Source of the DNA: Achromobacter xylosoxidans
Lineage (GTDB): Bacteria; Pseudomonadota; Gammaproteobacteria; Burkholderiales; Burkholderiaceae_B
Length of the DNA stretch: 64,000 nt
NCBI RefSeq assembly: GCF_002192695.1
Contig: NZ_MTLG01000011.1
Span: 124,001 to 188,000 of the forward strand
Direction: 5' to 3'
Of this stretch, positions 40,224 to 48,539 are shown piece after piece; the first letter of the stretch is position 1; the number at the start of each line of letters is the position of its first letter. A program made the position numbers and the translations under genes. Below the pieces are notes generated by a model. That model worked only from the letters and a program-made list of their open reading frames with translations. It ran no database searches and was not told where the DNA came from.

Positions 40224-41351
40224 ATGGCTGCAACCCTGCCCAACGCCGGCGCGCTCGCCGGCTGCAAAGTGATAGACCTGTCGCGCGTGCTGGGCGGCCC
40301 CTATTGCACGCAGATCCTGGCCGACCACGGCGCCGACGTGCTGAAGATCGAGCCTCCCGGCGGCGACGAGACGCGCGGCTGGGGGCCGCCCTTCCTGGGC
40401 GATACGGCGTCCTACTTCATCGGCGTCAACCGCAACAAGGACGGCATGACGCTGGACCTGTCGCAGGCGGCGGGGCAGGAACTGCTGCGCCATCTGCTGG
40501 CCGATGCCGACGTGCTGGTGGAGAACTTCAAGCCCGGCACACTGGAAAAATGGGGCTTGGGCTACGACGCGCTGAGCCGCGACTTCCCCGCGCTGATCCA
40601 TTGCCGGGTCAGCGGCTTCGGCGCGGACGGCCCGCTGGGCGGCCTGCCCGGCTACGACGCCTGCGCCCAGGCCATGTGCGGCCTGATGAGCGTGAACGGC
40701 GACGCGGACGGCGAAGCCACCCGCGTCGGCCTGCCGGTGGTGGACATGGTGACCGGCCTGAACGCGGCCGTGGCCATCCTGCTGGCGCTCAATGAGCGTA
40801 CCCGCAGCGGCCTGGGACAATTCCTGGACATCACGCTGTACGACTGCGCCCTGTCGCTGCTGCATCCGCACGCGCCCAACTACTTCTACAGCGGCAAGGT
40901 GCCCGCGCGCAGCGGCAACGCGCACCCGAACATCGCGCCCTACGAAACGCTGCCCACCGCCAGCGGCCCGATCTTCCTGGCGGTCGGCAACAATCGCCAG
41001 TTCGCGCAACTGGCGCAGACGCTGGACGCGCCGGCGCTGGCCGAGGACACGCGTTACGCCACCAACGCCGACCGCCTGCGCAACCGCCAGGCCTTGCGCG
41101 ACGACCTGGCCGCGCTGCTGGCGGGCCATGAGGCCGCCGCGCTGGCCGACCGCCTGCTGCGCCGAGGCGTGCCCGCGGCCGCCGTACAGAGCGTGGACCA
41201 GGCGCTGGCGCATCCGCACACCCGTCATCGCGGCATGGTGCTGGAGCAGGGCGACTACCGTGGAGTGGGCTCGCCGATCAAGCTGTCGCGCACCCCCGCG
41301 ACGCTGCGCAAGCTGCCTCCGGATCTGCGTTCCGCCGACACCGGCAAGTAG
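40224..41351 (+). CDS. CaiB/BaiF family CoA transferase
   Basis: A 375-residue class III CoA transferase. It has the N-terminal GCKVIDLSRVLGGPYCTQILADHGADVLKIE split at the CoA-binding region (residues 13-42), and GYDACAQAMCGLM, which should contain the catalytic Asp. It would move CoA from a donor such as succinyl-CoA to the acid taken up by the Bug receptor, making a substrate for the acyl-CoA dehydrogenase. It follows the receptor gene by 11 bp and converges on a gamma-glutamyltransferase gene. Confidence 0.92.
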   Translation: MAATLPNAGALAGCKVIDLSRVLGGPYCTQILADHGADVLKIEPPGGDETRGWGPPFLGDTASYFIGVNRNKDGMTLDLSQAAGQELLRHLLADADVLVENFKPGTLEKWGLGYDALSRDFPALIHCRVSGFGADGPLGGLPGYDACAQAMCGLMSVNGDADGEATRVGLPVVDMVTGLNAAVAILLALNERTRSGLGQFLDITLYDCALSLLHPHAPNYFYSGKVPARSGNAHPNIAPYETLPTASGPIFLAVGNNRQFAQLAQTLDAPALAEDTRYATNADRLRNRQALRDDLAALLAGHEAAALADRLLRRGVPAAAVQSVDQALAHPHTRHRGMVLEQGDYRGVGSPIKLSRTPATLRKLPPDLRSADTGK

Positions 41352-41363
41352 CCCTGCGCGGCC

Positions 41364-43121
41364 TCAGCCGCCTTGGGCGACGCCTTCTCGGCGCGGGTCG
41401 GCGCCGCCCTGCAGGCCACCGCCATCGATCACGATGCCGTGGATGCCGCTGGGGAATTCGAGTATCCGCACCGGGTGCCCCATGCGCTCGAGCTCAGGCG
41501 CCAGCGCCTCCAGCGCGGTGCCCTTCTCCAGTTCGGTCTCCTTGTTGCGGCTGCCCATGTTCGGCAGGTCGATGGCCGCCTGGATGTCCAGGCCCCAGTC
41601 CAGCACGCCCACGATGGTCTTGGCCACGTAGTTGATGATGGCGCTGCCGCCCGGCGACCCCACCAGCAGATAAGGCTTGCCGTCGCGCAGCACGATCATC
41701 GGCGCCATCGAGCTGCGCGGGCGCTTGCCCGGTTCGATGCGATTGGCGACGAGGCGGCCCTCGGGATCCTTGTAGGACGAGGAGAAATCCGTCATCTCGT
41801 TGTTCAGCAGGAAGCCGCGCACGAAGATCTTGCTGCCGAATTCGTTTTCGATGGTGGTCGTCATGCTCAAGGCATTGCCCTGCGCGTCCACCGCCACCAG
41901 ATGGCTGGTCGAGGGCAACGCCAGCGCGTCGTCCTTGCCCAGCGACAGCAGCTTGCCTTCCGGATCGCCGGGCAGCGCCACCTTCATGCTGCGGTCCGGC
42001 TGGATCAGGGCGCCGCGCGCGCGCAGATAGGCGGGGTCCAGCATGGCGCGCACCGGCACCTGCACGAAGTCCGGATCGGCCACATAAAAATCGCGGTCGG
42101 CGAACGCCAGCCGGCCCGCTTCGGAGAAGTAATGCACCGCTTCCACGCTGCCAGGTGCAAAGATGGGCAGGGGAAACTGCTCCAGTTCGCCCAGCATCTG
42201 CAACACCGCGATCGGGCCGCTGCTGGGCGGCCCCATGCCGCATAGCTGGTAGCCGCGATAGGCGCCGCAGACGGGATCGCGCGTCTTGGCGCGATAGCCT
42301 GCCAGGTCGGCCAGCGTCAGGTCGCCGGGCACGGCATGGCCGCGCACCGCGGCGACGATGTCCCGGGCGATGTCGCCCTGGTAGAACGCGGTGGCGCCTT
42401 GCTGCGCCACCGCGCGCAGCGTGCGCGCGAATTCGGGGTTCTTCAGCACATGGCCCACCGGCCACGGCGCGCCGTCCGGCGCATAGAAATAGGCCGCGGC
42501 CGCGGCTTGCGCGCGCAGCTCCTTGTTGCCGGCCAACAGCTTGTGCAGACGGGGCGACACGGCGAAACCCTGCTCGGCCAGCCGGATCGCGGGCTGGAAC
42601 AGATCGGCCCAGGGCAGCGCGCCCTGCTCCTTGTGCGCCAGTTCCAAGCCGCGCAGCAGGCCCGGCACGCCCACCGCCAGGCCGCTGTTCACCGCGCGGG
42701 CGAAAGGCACGGGCTTGCCGTCCGGATCCAGGAAACGCTGCGGCTGGGCCGCGGCGGGCGCCGTCTCGCGGCTGTCGTAGGTCTGGATGCGCCCGCTCTT
42801 GGCCGAATACACCACCATGAAGGCGCCGCCGCCTATGCCGGACGATTGCGGCTCCACCAGGTTCAGCACCAGTTGGGTAGCGATGGCGGCATCCACCGCG
42901 CTGCCGCCCCGGCGCAGCATCTCGTCGCCGGCCTGAGTCGCCAACGGATTGGCCGATGCCATCATGAAATGCGGCGCCCGCACCAACTGGCGCGTCTGCG
43001 TGCCGCTGGCGGCCTCGGGGTTCAGGTCCTCGACGGCCTGTGGCGTGCGCGCCCACGCAGCAGGCATGGCCGCGAGCGCGGCGGCAAGCATGAGGGCGAC
43101 GGCATGTCGGGGTGCGCGCAT
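41364..43121 (-). CDS. ggt: Gamma-glutamyltransferase
   Basis: A 585-residue periplasmic gamma-glutamyltransferase with a signal peptide (cleavage near AWAR, residue 25). It matures by self-cleavage before the nucleophile Thr405 in the ST-SHLVAVDAQGNALSMT segment, giving a large and a small subunit. The donor-binding arginine region YDSRETAP, LLNNEMTDFS and the oxyanion GSPGGSAI are all present. It breaks down glutathione and other gamma-glutamyl compounds. GGAG lies eight bases before ATG 43121. A longer open frame upstream overlaps the divergent LysR gene and is rejected. Confidence 0.93.
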   Translation of the reverse strand: MRAPRHAVALMLAAALAAMPAAWARTPQAVEDLNPEAASGTQTRQLVRAPHFMMASANPLATQAGDEMLRRGGSAVDAAIATQLVLNLVEPQSSGIGGGAFMVVYSAKSGRIQTYDSRETAPAAAQPQRFLDPDGKPVPFARAVNSGLAVGVPGLLRGLELAHKEQGALPWADLFQPAIRLAEQGFAVSPRLHKLLAGNKELRAQAAAAAYFYAPDGAPWPVGHVLKNPEFARTLRAVAQQGATAFYQGDIARDIVAAVRGHAVPGDLTLADLAGYRAKTRDPVCGAYRGYQLCGMGPPSSGPIAVLQMLGELEQFPLPIFAPGSVEAVHYFSEAGRLAFADRDFYVADPDFVQVPVRAMLDPAYLRARGALIQPDRSMKVALPGDPEGKLLSLGKDDALALPSTSHLVAVDAQGNALSMTTTIENEFGSKIFVRGFLLNNEMTDFSSSYKDPEGRLVANRIEPGKRPRSSMAPMIVLRDGKPYLLVGSPGGSAIINYVAKTIVGVLDWGLDIQAAIDLPNMGSRNKETELEKGTALEALAPELERMGHPVRILEFPSGIHGIVIDGGGLQGGADPRREGVAQGG

Positions 43122-43248
43122 GGGGAGGCTCCGGTGGGCGCCGGCTTTCCGGCAGGGGTTCATGATAGTCAAGGCGCCGGCGTCTGTCGCGACGCGGGCC
43201 GCATCCGGCTTAGAATCGCGGTTTCCGCCCACCGTCCCCCACCGTGCC

Positions 43249-44154
43249 ATGCGTTTGCGCCACATCGAGATTTTCGAAGCGATCCGCCGTACCGGATCCC
43301 TGACCGAGGCCGCGGCCGCGCTGCATATCTCGCAGCCCGCGGCCAGCAAGCTCTTGGCGCATGCCGAGGCGCAACTGGGCTTCAAGCTGTTCGAGCGCGT
43401 GAAGGGCCGGCTGGTCGCCACCCGCGAGGCCGAGATCCTCACGCCCGAGGTCGCGCGCCTGAACCAGGACCTCAACAGCGTGCGCAGGCTGGCCGCCAGC
43501 CTGCGCGACCATCCCAACGGCCACCTGCGCCTGGGCTGCGCACCGGCGCTGGGCCTGGGACTGCTGCCCGGCGTGGTGCGCGACAGCCGCGCGGCGCAGC
43601 CCGGCATCACCTTCGACATCCACACGCATCACAGCACCGAACTCGTGCAGGGGCTGCTGACGCGCGAGCTGGACCTGGCCATCACCTTCGACACCAATGA
43701 CTATCCGGGCCTGACCCGCATGGGACTGGGGCACACGGAACTGGTGCACCTGAGCCGCAAGGATGGCTCGGGCCCGCTGCCGCTGGCGGATCTGACCGCC
43801 ATGGCGGGCGATACATTGATCGTGCTGGACGCCGCCGACGCCTCCGGCGCCCTGCTGCAGATGGCGCTGGATGCGCAGGGCCTGGATCCGCAGGTGGCGA
43901 TCCAGGTGCAGACGCATTACGTGGCCTGTGCCCTGGTCGACGCGGGTTGCGGCGACGCCATCGTCGACGCGATCACCGCGCAGGCGATGCTGCGCCCCGG
44001 CATGAACCTGCGCCGGCTGGACCCCGCCCTGCGCGTGCCGATCAGCATCATGGTGCGCAACCAGGACCCGCTGTCGGCGCTGCACCGGGACTTCATCGAA
44101 CGCCTGCGCGCCGCTTGCGAAGCGCTGCAGGCCGGACTCGACGCCACGGCCTGA
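43249..44154 (+). CDS. LysR family transcriptional regulator
   Basis: A 301-residue LysR protein: MRLRHIEIFEAIRRTGSLTEAAAALHISQPAASKLL is the helix-turn-helix start, and the effector domain begins near residue 90 (GHLRLGCAPALGLGLLPGV). It resembles regulators beside transport and catabolic genes in this family. It is divergent from ggt (127-bp gap) and converges on a Bug receptor gene, so either may be its target. The terminator at 44166-44196 is oriented for the opposing gene. Confidence 0.88.
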   Translation: MRLRHIEIFEAIRRTGSLTEAAAALHISQPAASKLLAHAEAQLGFKLFERVKGRLVATREAEILTPEVARLNQDLNSVRRLAASLRDHPNGHLRLGCAPALGLGLLPGVVRDSRAAQPGITFDIHTHHSTELVQGLLTRELDLAITFDTNDYPGLTRMGLGHTELVHLSRKDGSGPLPLADLTAMAGDTLIVLDAADASGALLQMALDAQGLDPQVAIQVQTHYVACALVDAGCGDAIVDAITAQAMLRPGMNLRRLDPALRVPISIMVRNQDPLSALHRDFIERLRAACEALQAGLDATA

Positions 44155-44165
44155 GCGGCCCGCGC

Positions 44166-44196
44166 AAAAAAAGACGGGCGCCCGAAGGCGCCCGTC
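44166..44196 (-). terminator. Rho-independent terminator of the Bug receptor gene
   Basis: On the minus strand a perfect 10-bp stem GACGGGCGCC/GGCGCCCGTC with a TTCG tetraloop is followed by seven T residues. It lies 42 bp past the stop of the receptor gene at 44239. Confidence 0.92.
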
Positions 44197-44238
44197 ATGG
44201 CTTGCAGACGGGGCAGGCAGCGCCCGCCCCGCGCGGCA

Positions 44239-45231
44239 TCAGTCCAGCTTGATGTTCTGCTTCTTCACGACGTCCTTCGCCCAGTCATACTGCTCTTTGA
44301 TTTCCTTGGCGAATTCTTCCGGCGTGTTGCCCGACGGCGCCGAGCCCTGGTCGTCCAGCGCCTTGATGACCTTGGGGTCCTTCAGGGCCACGACGGCAGC
44401 GTCGCGCAGCTTGTTCACGACTTCCATCGGCGTGCCCTTGGGAGCCAGCAGGCCGTACCAGACCGGCTGGTTCAGCACCGGGAAACCGGCGTCCTTGAAG
44501 GTCGGCACGTCCTTGATGGCTTCGATGTTGGTCGGCCACGCGATGGCCATGGCGCGCAGCTTGCCCGCCTGGATCTGCGGCATCGACGACGGCAGGTTGT
44601 CGAACAGGATTTCGATCTGGCCGCCGACGGCGTCAGCCACGGCCGGGCCCGACCCCTTGTACGGCACGTGCACGATGTCCGTGCCCGTAGCCATCTTGAA
44701 CGATTCGCCCATCAGGTGCAGCACGCCGCAGGTGCCCGAGCTGCCGTACGAGTACTTGCCCGGGTTCTTCTTCAGCTCTTCCAGGAAGCCCTTGAAGTCC
44801 TTGGCGGGGAACTTCGGGTTCACGGCCACCACGTTGGCGGTGTTGGCGAAGTTGGTGACCGGCTGGAAGTCCTTGATCGGATCGTAGGGCAGGTCGTTGG
44901 GGCGGCAGGCCGGGTTCACGGCCATGGTCGACACGGTGGCGATGGACAGCGTGTAGCCGTCGGCATCGGCGCGCGCGGCTTCGGATGCGCCGATGGCGCC
45001 GCCGGCGCCGCCCTTGTTTTCCACAACCATGGGCTGGCCCAGTTCCTGGCTCATGCGCTGCGTCACCAGGCGCGCGATGATGTCGGTGGAACCGCCGGGC
45101 GCGAACGGAACGATGACGCGGATCGGCTTGCTCGGGTACTTGTCGGCAGCGTGAGCGGCGGAGGCGCCAAGGGTGCCGGCAGCGCCGGTGGCCAGGGCGA
45201 TGGCCACGGCCAGGGAGCGGACTTTATTCAT
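44239..45231 (-). CDS. Bug/TctC-family periplasmic solute-binding protein
   Basis: A 330-residue receptor with a signal peptide (cleavage after ASAAHA, about residue 28). Motifs are IRVIVPFAPGGSTDIIAR, MVVENKGGAGGAIGASEAAR and VHVPYKGSGPAVADAVGGQ. Two cysteines (in NPACRPND and SGTCGVL) may form the disulfide common in this family. GGAGGA is eight bases before the ATG. It has its own terminator and stands alone, so its ligand cannot be inferred; it is not clearly tied to the Bug operon at 39 kb. Confidence 0.92.
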   Translation of the reverse strand: MNKVRSLAVAIALATGAAGTLGASAAHAADKYPSKPIRVIVPFAPGGSTDIIARLVTQRMSQELGQPMVVENKGGAGGAIGASEAARADADGYTLSIATVSTMAVNPACRPNDLPYDPIKDFQPVTNFANTANVVAVNPKFPAKDFKGFLEELKKNPGKYSYGSSGTCGVLHLMGESFKMATGTDIVHVPYKGSGPAVADAVGGQIEILFDNLPSSMPQIQAGKLRAMAIAWPTNIEAIKDVPTFKDAGFPVLNQPVWYGLLAPKGTPMEVVNKLRDAAVVALKDPKVIKALDDQGSAPSGNTPEEFAKEIKEQYDWAKDVVKKQNIKLD

Positions 45232-45471
45232 AGGTGTGTTTCCTCCAATATGCGAGCCCGTGTGTGTACGGACCGTTGTGTGATGCGCCTGCCTGTGGGC
45301 AGGTCCGCAATTAACGGTGGTGGGCGCATGCTCTGTGCGCAGGGTGAGCACTGCTTTTATACGTTGCTTGTGGCACACGCGCCCGCCAGAATGACGGAGA
45401 ATAGCAGCAAATACTTACAGACGCATAGCGCAGCGATCCCCGTCTGACGCGCATCAAATACGTACTCGCAC

Positions 45472-46371
45472 ATGTCGGTCGCCCTTCTGGTTTTCCCTGA
45501 TTTCATGCTGGTCGCACTGGGCTGGGCGCTGCATCACAAATTGAATTTCTCGCGCGAATTCTTCGCCGGCACCGAACGCCTGGTCTACTTCGTCCTGCTG
45601 CCCGCGCTGCTGTTCCAGTCCATCCTGCGCACCCCCATCACCGCCGGCAACGCCGCCATGCTGCTGCAGGCCAGCGCGGCCGTCATCGCGGCCGGCGTCG
45701 CGCTGACCTGGCTGGCGCGCTGGGTGCTGCGACCTTCGTCGCTGAGCCTGGCCTCGTCCGCGCAATGCGGCTACCGCTTCAATACCTATCTAGGCCTGGC
45801 CTTGTCGGCCAGCCTGGGCGGCGCGCAGGGCCAGACGGTCATGGCGCTGATCGTCGGCTTCGCCGTGCCCATGGCCAACATGGCCGCGGTCTACGGCCTG
45901 GCCCGCCACAGCGGCGGCAACCTGCTGCGCGAACTGGCCCGCAATCCGCTGGTCATTTCGACGCTGGCCGGCCTGGCCTGCAATCTGGCCGGCGTGCACC
46001 TGCCCGGGCCGCTGGACACGGTGTTGGCGCGTCTGGGCGCGGCGGCCCTTGCGCTGGGCATCATCTGCGTGGGCGCCAGCCTGGCCTGGGAAGGCGGCAA
46101 GGGCCATGGCGCGCTGATCGCCTGGATGCTTGCGGTCAAGCTGGTGGCGCTGCCTGCGGTGGCCTTGCTGGTCGCGCATCTGCTGGCGCTGCCGCCGCTG
46201 GAATCGCGCATGCTGCTGCTGTTCGCAGCCCTGCCCACCGCCTCGGCGGCCTACGTACTGGCCATGCGCATGGGCGGCGACGGCCGCATGGTGGCGGTGC
46301 TGATCTCGCTGGGCACGCTGCTTTCGGCGCTGACGATTCCGCTGTGGCTGATGCTCACCGGCGCGGCCTGA
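45472..46371 (+). CDS. AEC family transporter (auxin efflux carrier-like)
   Basis: A 299-residue membrane protein with about ten hydrophobic segments in two five-helix repeats, typical of the AEC/MdcF family. Visible family elements are LVYFVLLPALLFQSIL in repeat one and LALGIICVGASLAW in repeat two, plus the Asn-rich NTYLGLAL region. Known bacterial members carry malonate or other organic acids. It is divergent from the Bug gene and ends in a perfect bidirectional terminator shared with fumC. Confidence 0.85.
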   Translation: MSVALLVFPDFMLVALGWALHHKLNFSREFFAGTERLVYFVLLPALLFQSILRTPITAGNAAMLLQASAAVIAAGVALTWLARWVLRPSSLSLASSAQCGYRFNTYLGLALSASLGGAQGQTVMALIVGFAVPMANMAAVYGLARHSGGNLLRELARNPLVISTLAGLACNLAGVHLPGPLDTVLARLGAAALALGIICVGASLAWEGGKGHGALIAWMLAVKLVALPAVALLVAHLLALPPLESRMLLLFAALPTASAAYVLAMRMGGDGRMVAVLISLGTLLSALTIPLWLMLTGAA

Positions 46372-46391
46372 GAGACGCTGCGCCGCCAACG

Positions 46392-46419
46392 AAAAAAGAC
46401 CGCCGCGGCGGTCTTTTTT
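46392..46419. terminator. Perfect bidirectional terminator
   Basis: A 28-base perfect palindrome, AAAAAAGACCGCCG and its complement, gives a GC stem flanked by six A and six T residues. It ends both the AEC transporter gene and the opposing fumC. Confidence 0.92.
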
Positions 46420-46438
46420 CATGCGAGCGGCAGTCTTC

Positions 46439-47836
46439 CTACGAGGACTTGTGCGCGTTGGTCATGGAGGCCGGCACCACCCATTCGGCGAACTGCGCCT
46501 CGGTCACGTAGCCCAGCGCCAACGCCGACTCCTTCAGCGACAGGCCTTCCTTGTGCGCCTTCTTGGCGATCTGCGCGGCCTTGTCGTAGCCGATGTGCGG
46601 ATTCAGCGCCGTCACCAGCATCAAGGACCGGTCGACCAATTCGGCGATGCGCTCGAGGTTGGGCTCGATGCCGGCGGCGCAATGCTCGTTGAAGCTGGCC
46701 ATGCCATCGGTCAAGAGGCGCACCGATTGCAGGAAGTTATGGATCACCAGCGGCTTGAACACATTGAGTTCGAAATTGCCGCTGGCGCCGCCGATATTGA
46801 TGGCCACGTCGTTGCCCAGCACCTGCGCGGCCAGCATCGTGATGGCCTCGCATTGCGTCGGATTGACCTTGCCCGGCATGATGGAGCTGCCCGGCTCGTT
46901 CTCGGGGATGCTGATTTCGCCCAGGCCCGAACGCGGACCGCTGGACAGCCAGCGCACGTCGTTGGCGATCTTCATCAGGCCGGCCGCCAGCGACTTCAGC
47001 GCGCCGTGCGCGAACAGCAGCGCTTCGTGCGAGGCCAGGCCCTGGAACTTGTTGGGCGCCGACACGAAGGCGGTGCCGCTGGCATGCGCCAGTTCGGCGG
47101 AAACCTTGGCGCTGAACTGCGGGTGCGCATTCAGGCCCGTGCCCACCGCGGTGCCGCCGATGGCCAGCTGGTGCAGGCCCGGCAAGGTGGCGCGGATCTG
47201 CTGCTCGGACAGGTCCAGCTGGGCCACATAGCCCGACAGCTCCTGGCCCAGGGTCAGCGGCGTGGCGTCCTGCAGGTGGGTGCGGCCGATCTTGACGATG
47301 TCGTAGAACTCGGCGCTCTTGGCCGCCAGCGTGGCGCGCAGCGCCTTCAGCGAGGGCAGCAGATGATGCTCAACCTGCACCGCGGCCGCCACGTGCATGG
47401 CGGTCGGGAACGTGTCGTTGGACGACTGCCCGCGATTGACGTGATCGTTCGGGTGGACCTTGCGCTCTTCGCCGCGCACGCCGCCCAGCAGTTCCGAGGC
47501 GCGGTTGGCCAGCACCTCGTTCATGTTCATGTTGCTTTGGGTGCCGGAGCCGGTTTGCCAGACCGACAGCGGGAATTCGTTGGGCCACTTGCCGGCGATC
47601 ACCTCATCGGCGGCGCGGACGATGCCGTCGGCGATCTTCGGATCCAGTTCGCCCAGATCGGCATTGACCTTGGCGGCCGCGCGCTTGAGCCGCGCCATCG
47701 CTTCGACCAGCGGGACCGGCATCTTTTCGGTGGAAATCGCGAAAAAATGCAGCGAACGCTGGGTCTGGGCGCCCCAGAGGTGATCTTCCGGGACTTCGAT
47801 GGGACCAAACGTGTCTTTTTCAATGCGGGTCTTCAT
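46439..47836 (-). CDS. fumC: Fumarate hydratase class II
   Basis: A 465-residue iron-independent fumarase of the TCA cycle. Signatures are [13 protein letters not shown] in variant form ([17 protein letters not shown]), [14 protein letters not shown], the catalytic-loop [16 protein letters not shown] and the following [10 protein letters not shown]. It matches the length of E. coli FumC (467 aa). A Fur-box-like sequence lies 57-84 bp upstream of its start; FumC in other bacteria is induced under iron limitation to replace iron-sulfur fumarases, so Fur control is plausible. Confidence 0.96.
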   Translation of the reverse strand: MKTRIEKDTFGPIEVPEDHLWGAQTQRSLHFFAISTEKMPVPLVEAMARLKRAAAKVNADLGELDPKIADGIVRAADEVIAGKWPNEFPLSVWQTGSGTQSNMNMNEVLANRASELLGGVRGEERKVHPNDHVNRGQSSNDTFPTAMHVAAAVQVEHHLLPSLKALRATLAAKSAEFYDIVKIGRTHLQDATPLTLGQELSGYVAQLDLSEQQIRATLPGLHQLAIGGTAVGTGLNAHPQFSAKVSAELAHASGTAFVSAPNKFQGLASHEALLFAHGALKSLAAGLMKIANDVRWLSSGPRSGLGEISIPENEPGSSIMPGKVNPTQCEAITMLAAQVLGNDVAINIGGASGNFELNVFKPLVIHNFLQSVRLLTDGMASFNEHCAAGIEPNLERIAELVDRSLMLVTALNPHIGYDKAAQIAKKAHKEGLSLKESALALGYVTEAQFAEWVVPASMTNAHKSS

Positions 47837-47892
47837 GGCGCGTGCTACTCCGTGGCGACGTCGATTGCGGCTGGCGGCGGCGCGCCAGTCAC

Positions 47893-47920
47893 GAGAATGT
47901 TGAGAATGACAATCAGTTCT
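47893..47920. promoter_or_regulatory. Candidate Fur box between fumC and tsaE
   Basis: GAGAATGACAATCAGTTCT (47902-47920) agrees with the E. coli Fur consensus at 13 of 19 positions, and a second GAGAATG lies 9 bases before it at 47893, as in overlapping Fur boxes. It is upstream of fumC. Prediction from sequence only. Confidence 0.45.
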
Positions 47921-47943
47921 AGGTTAGCAGAAACCCGCATTCC

Positions 47944-47949
47944 TATAAT
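47944..47949 (+). promoter_or_regulatory. Candidate -10 element for tsaE
   Basis: A consensus TATAAT lies 50 bp before the tsaE start. The base stretch 17 bp upstream (AGGTTA) is a poor -35, so the promoter would be weak or activator-dependent. Confidence 0.4.
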
Positions 47950-47999
47950 TGCGCAAACATCCGTGCTCCCTCCATCGTTTTTACCACTCGCCCCGCGCC

Positions 48000-48539
48000 A
48001 TGTCCGCCCCTCTTTGCAGCCTGACCTTGCACCTGCCCGACGAAGCCGCCACGGAATCGCTGGCGCGGCAGCTCGCTCCCCTGGTTTCCGGCGGGCAGGC
48101 CGGTCCGGCAGGGGGACATATCCACCTCCGGGGAGACCTGGGCGCGGGGAAAACCGCCTTCACTCGGGCCCTGTTGCGGGAATGCGGCATCACGGGACGG
48201 ATCAAAAGTCCCAGCTACGCGCTGCTTGAATCCTATAAAGTTTCTAACTTATACTTCTATCACCTTGATTTTTATAGATTTAGTGATACGCGAGAATGGT
48301 TGGACGCAGGATTCCGGGATTTACTGCGTGACGACGCGGTCGTTTTGATCGAATGGCCGGAGCGGGCCGGGGGCCTTTTGCCCCCTCCCGACCTGCTGAT
48401 TTCCCTAGCCTATGCAGGCGACGGACGCGACGCCACCCTGACCGCGTACACCGCTCGAGGACAAACATGGTTGAACGCGATTGTCCCCCCGCCCCAGTCG
48501 GCGCCCTCCCCTCGGCAGGCGCCACCCGGCGCCGCCTGA
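48000..48539 (+). CDS. tsaE: tRNA threonylcarbamoyladenosine biosynthesis ATPase
   Basis: A 179-residue TsaE. With TsaB and TsaD it makes t6A37 in ANN-reading tRNAs. The Walker A is GDLGAGKT (residues 45-52), followed by SPSYALLESY and YHLDFYRF, the family's conserved switch region, and LIEWPERA. Codons about 77-99 are strongly AT-rich with codons such as TTA, AGA, AGT and GTT, unlike the rest of the gene. The C-terminal Pro/Ala tail overlaps the amidase gene by 73 bp. The downstream amidase is its usual partner in many Proteobacteria. Confidence 0.93.
   Translation: MSAPLCSLTLHLPDEAATESLARQLAPLVSGGQAGPAGGHIHLRGDLGAGKTAFTRALLRECGITGRIKSPSYALLESYKVSNLYFYHLDFYRFSDTREWLDAGFRDLLRDDAVVLIEWPERAGGLLPPPDLLISLAYAGDGRDATLTAYTARGQTWLNAIVPPPQSAPSPRQAPPGAA

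Noticed and set aside
46421..48229. A 602-codon plus-strand frame opposite fumC
   Set aside because: Antisense shadow of fumC with no domain; fumC motifs are complete on the other strand.
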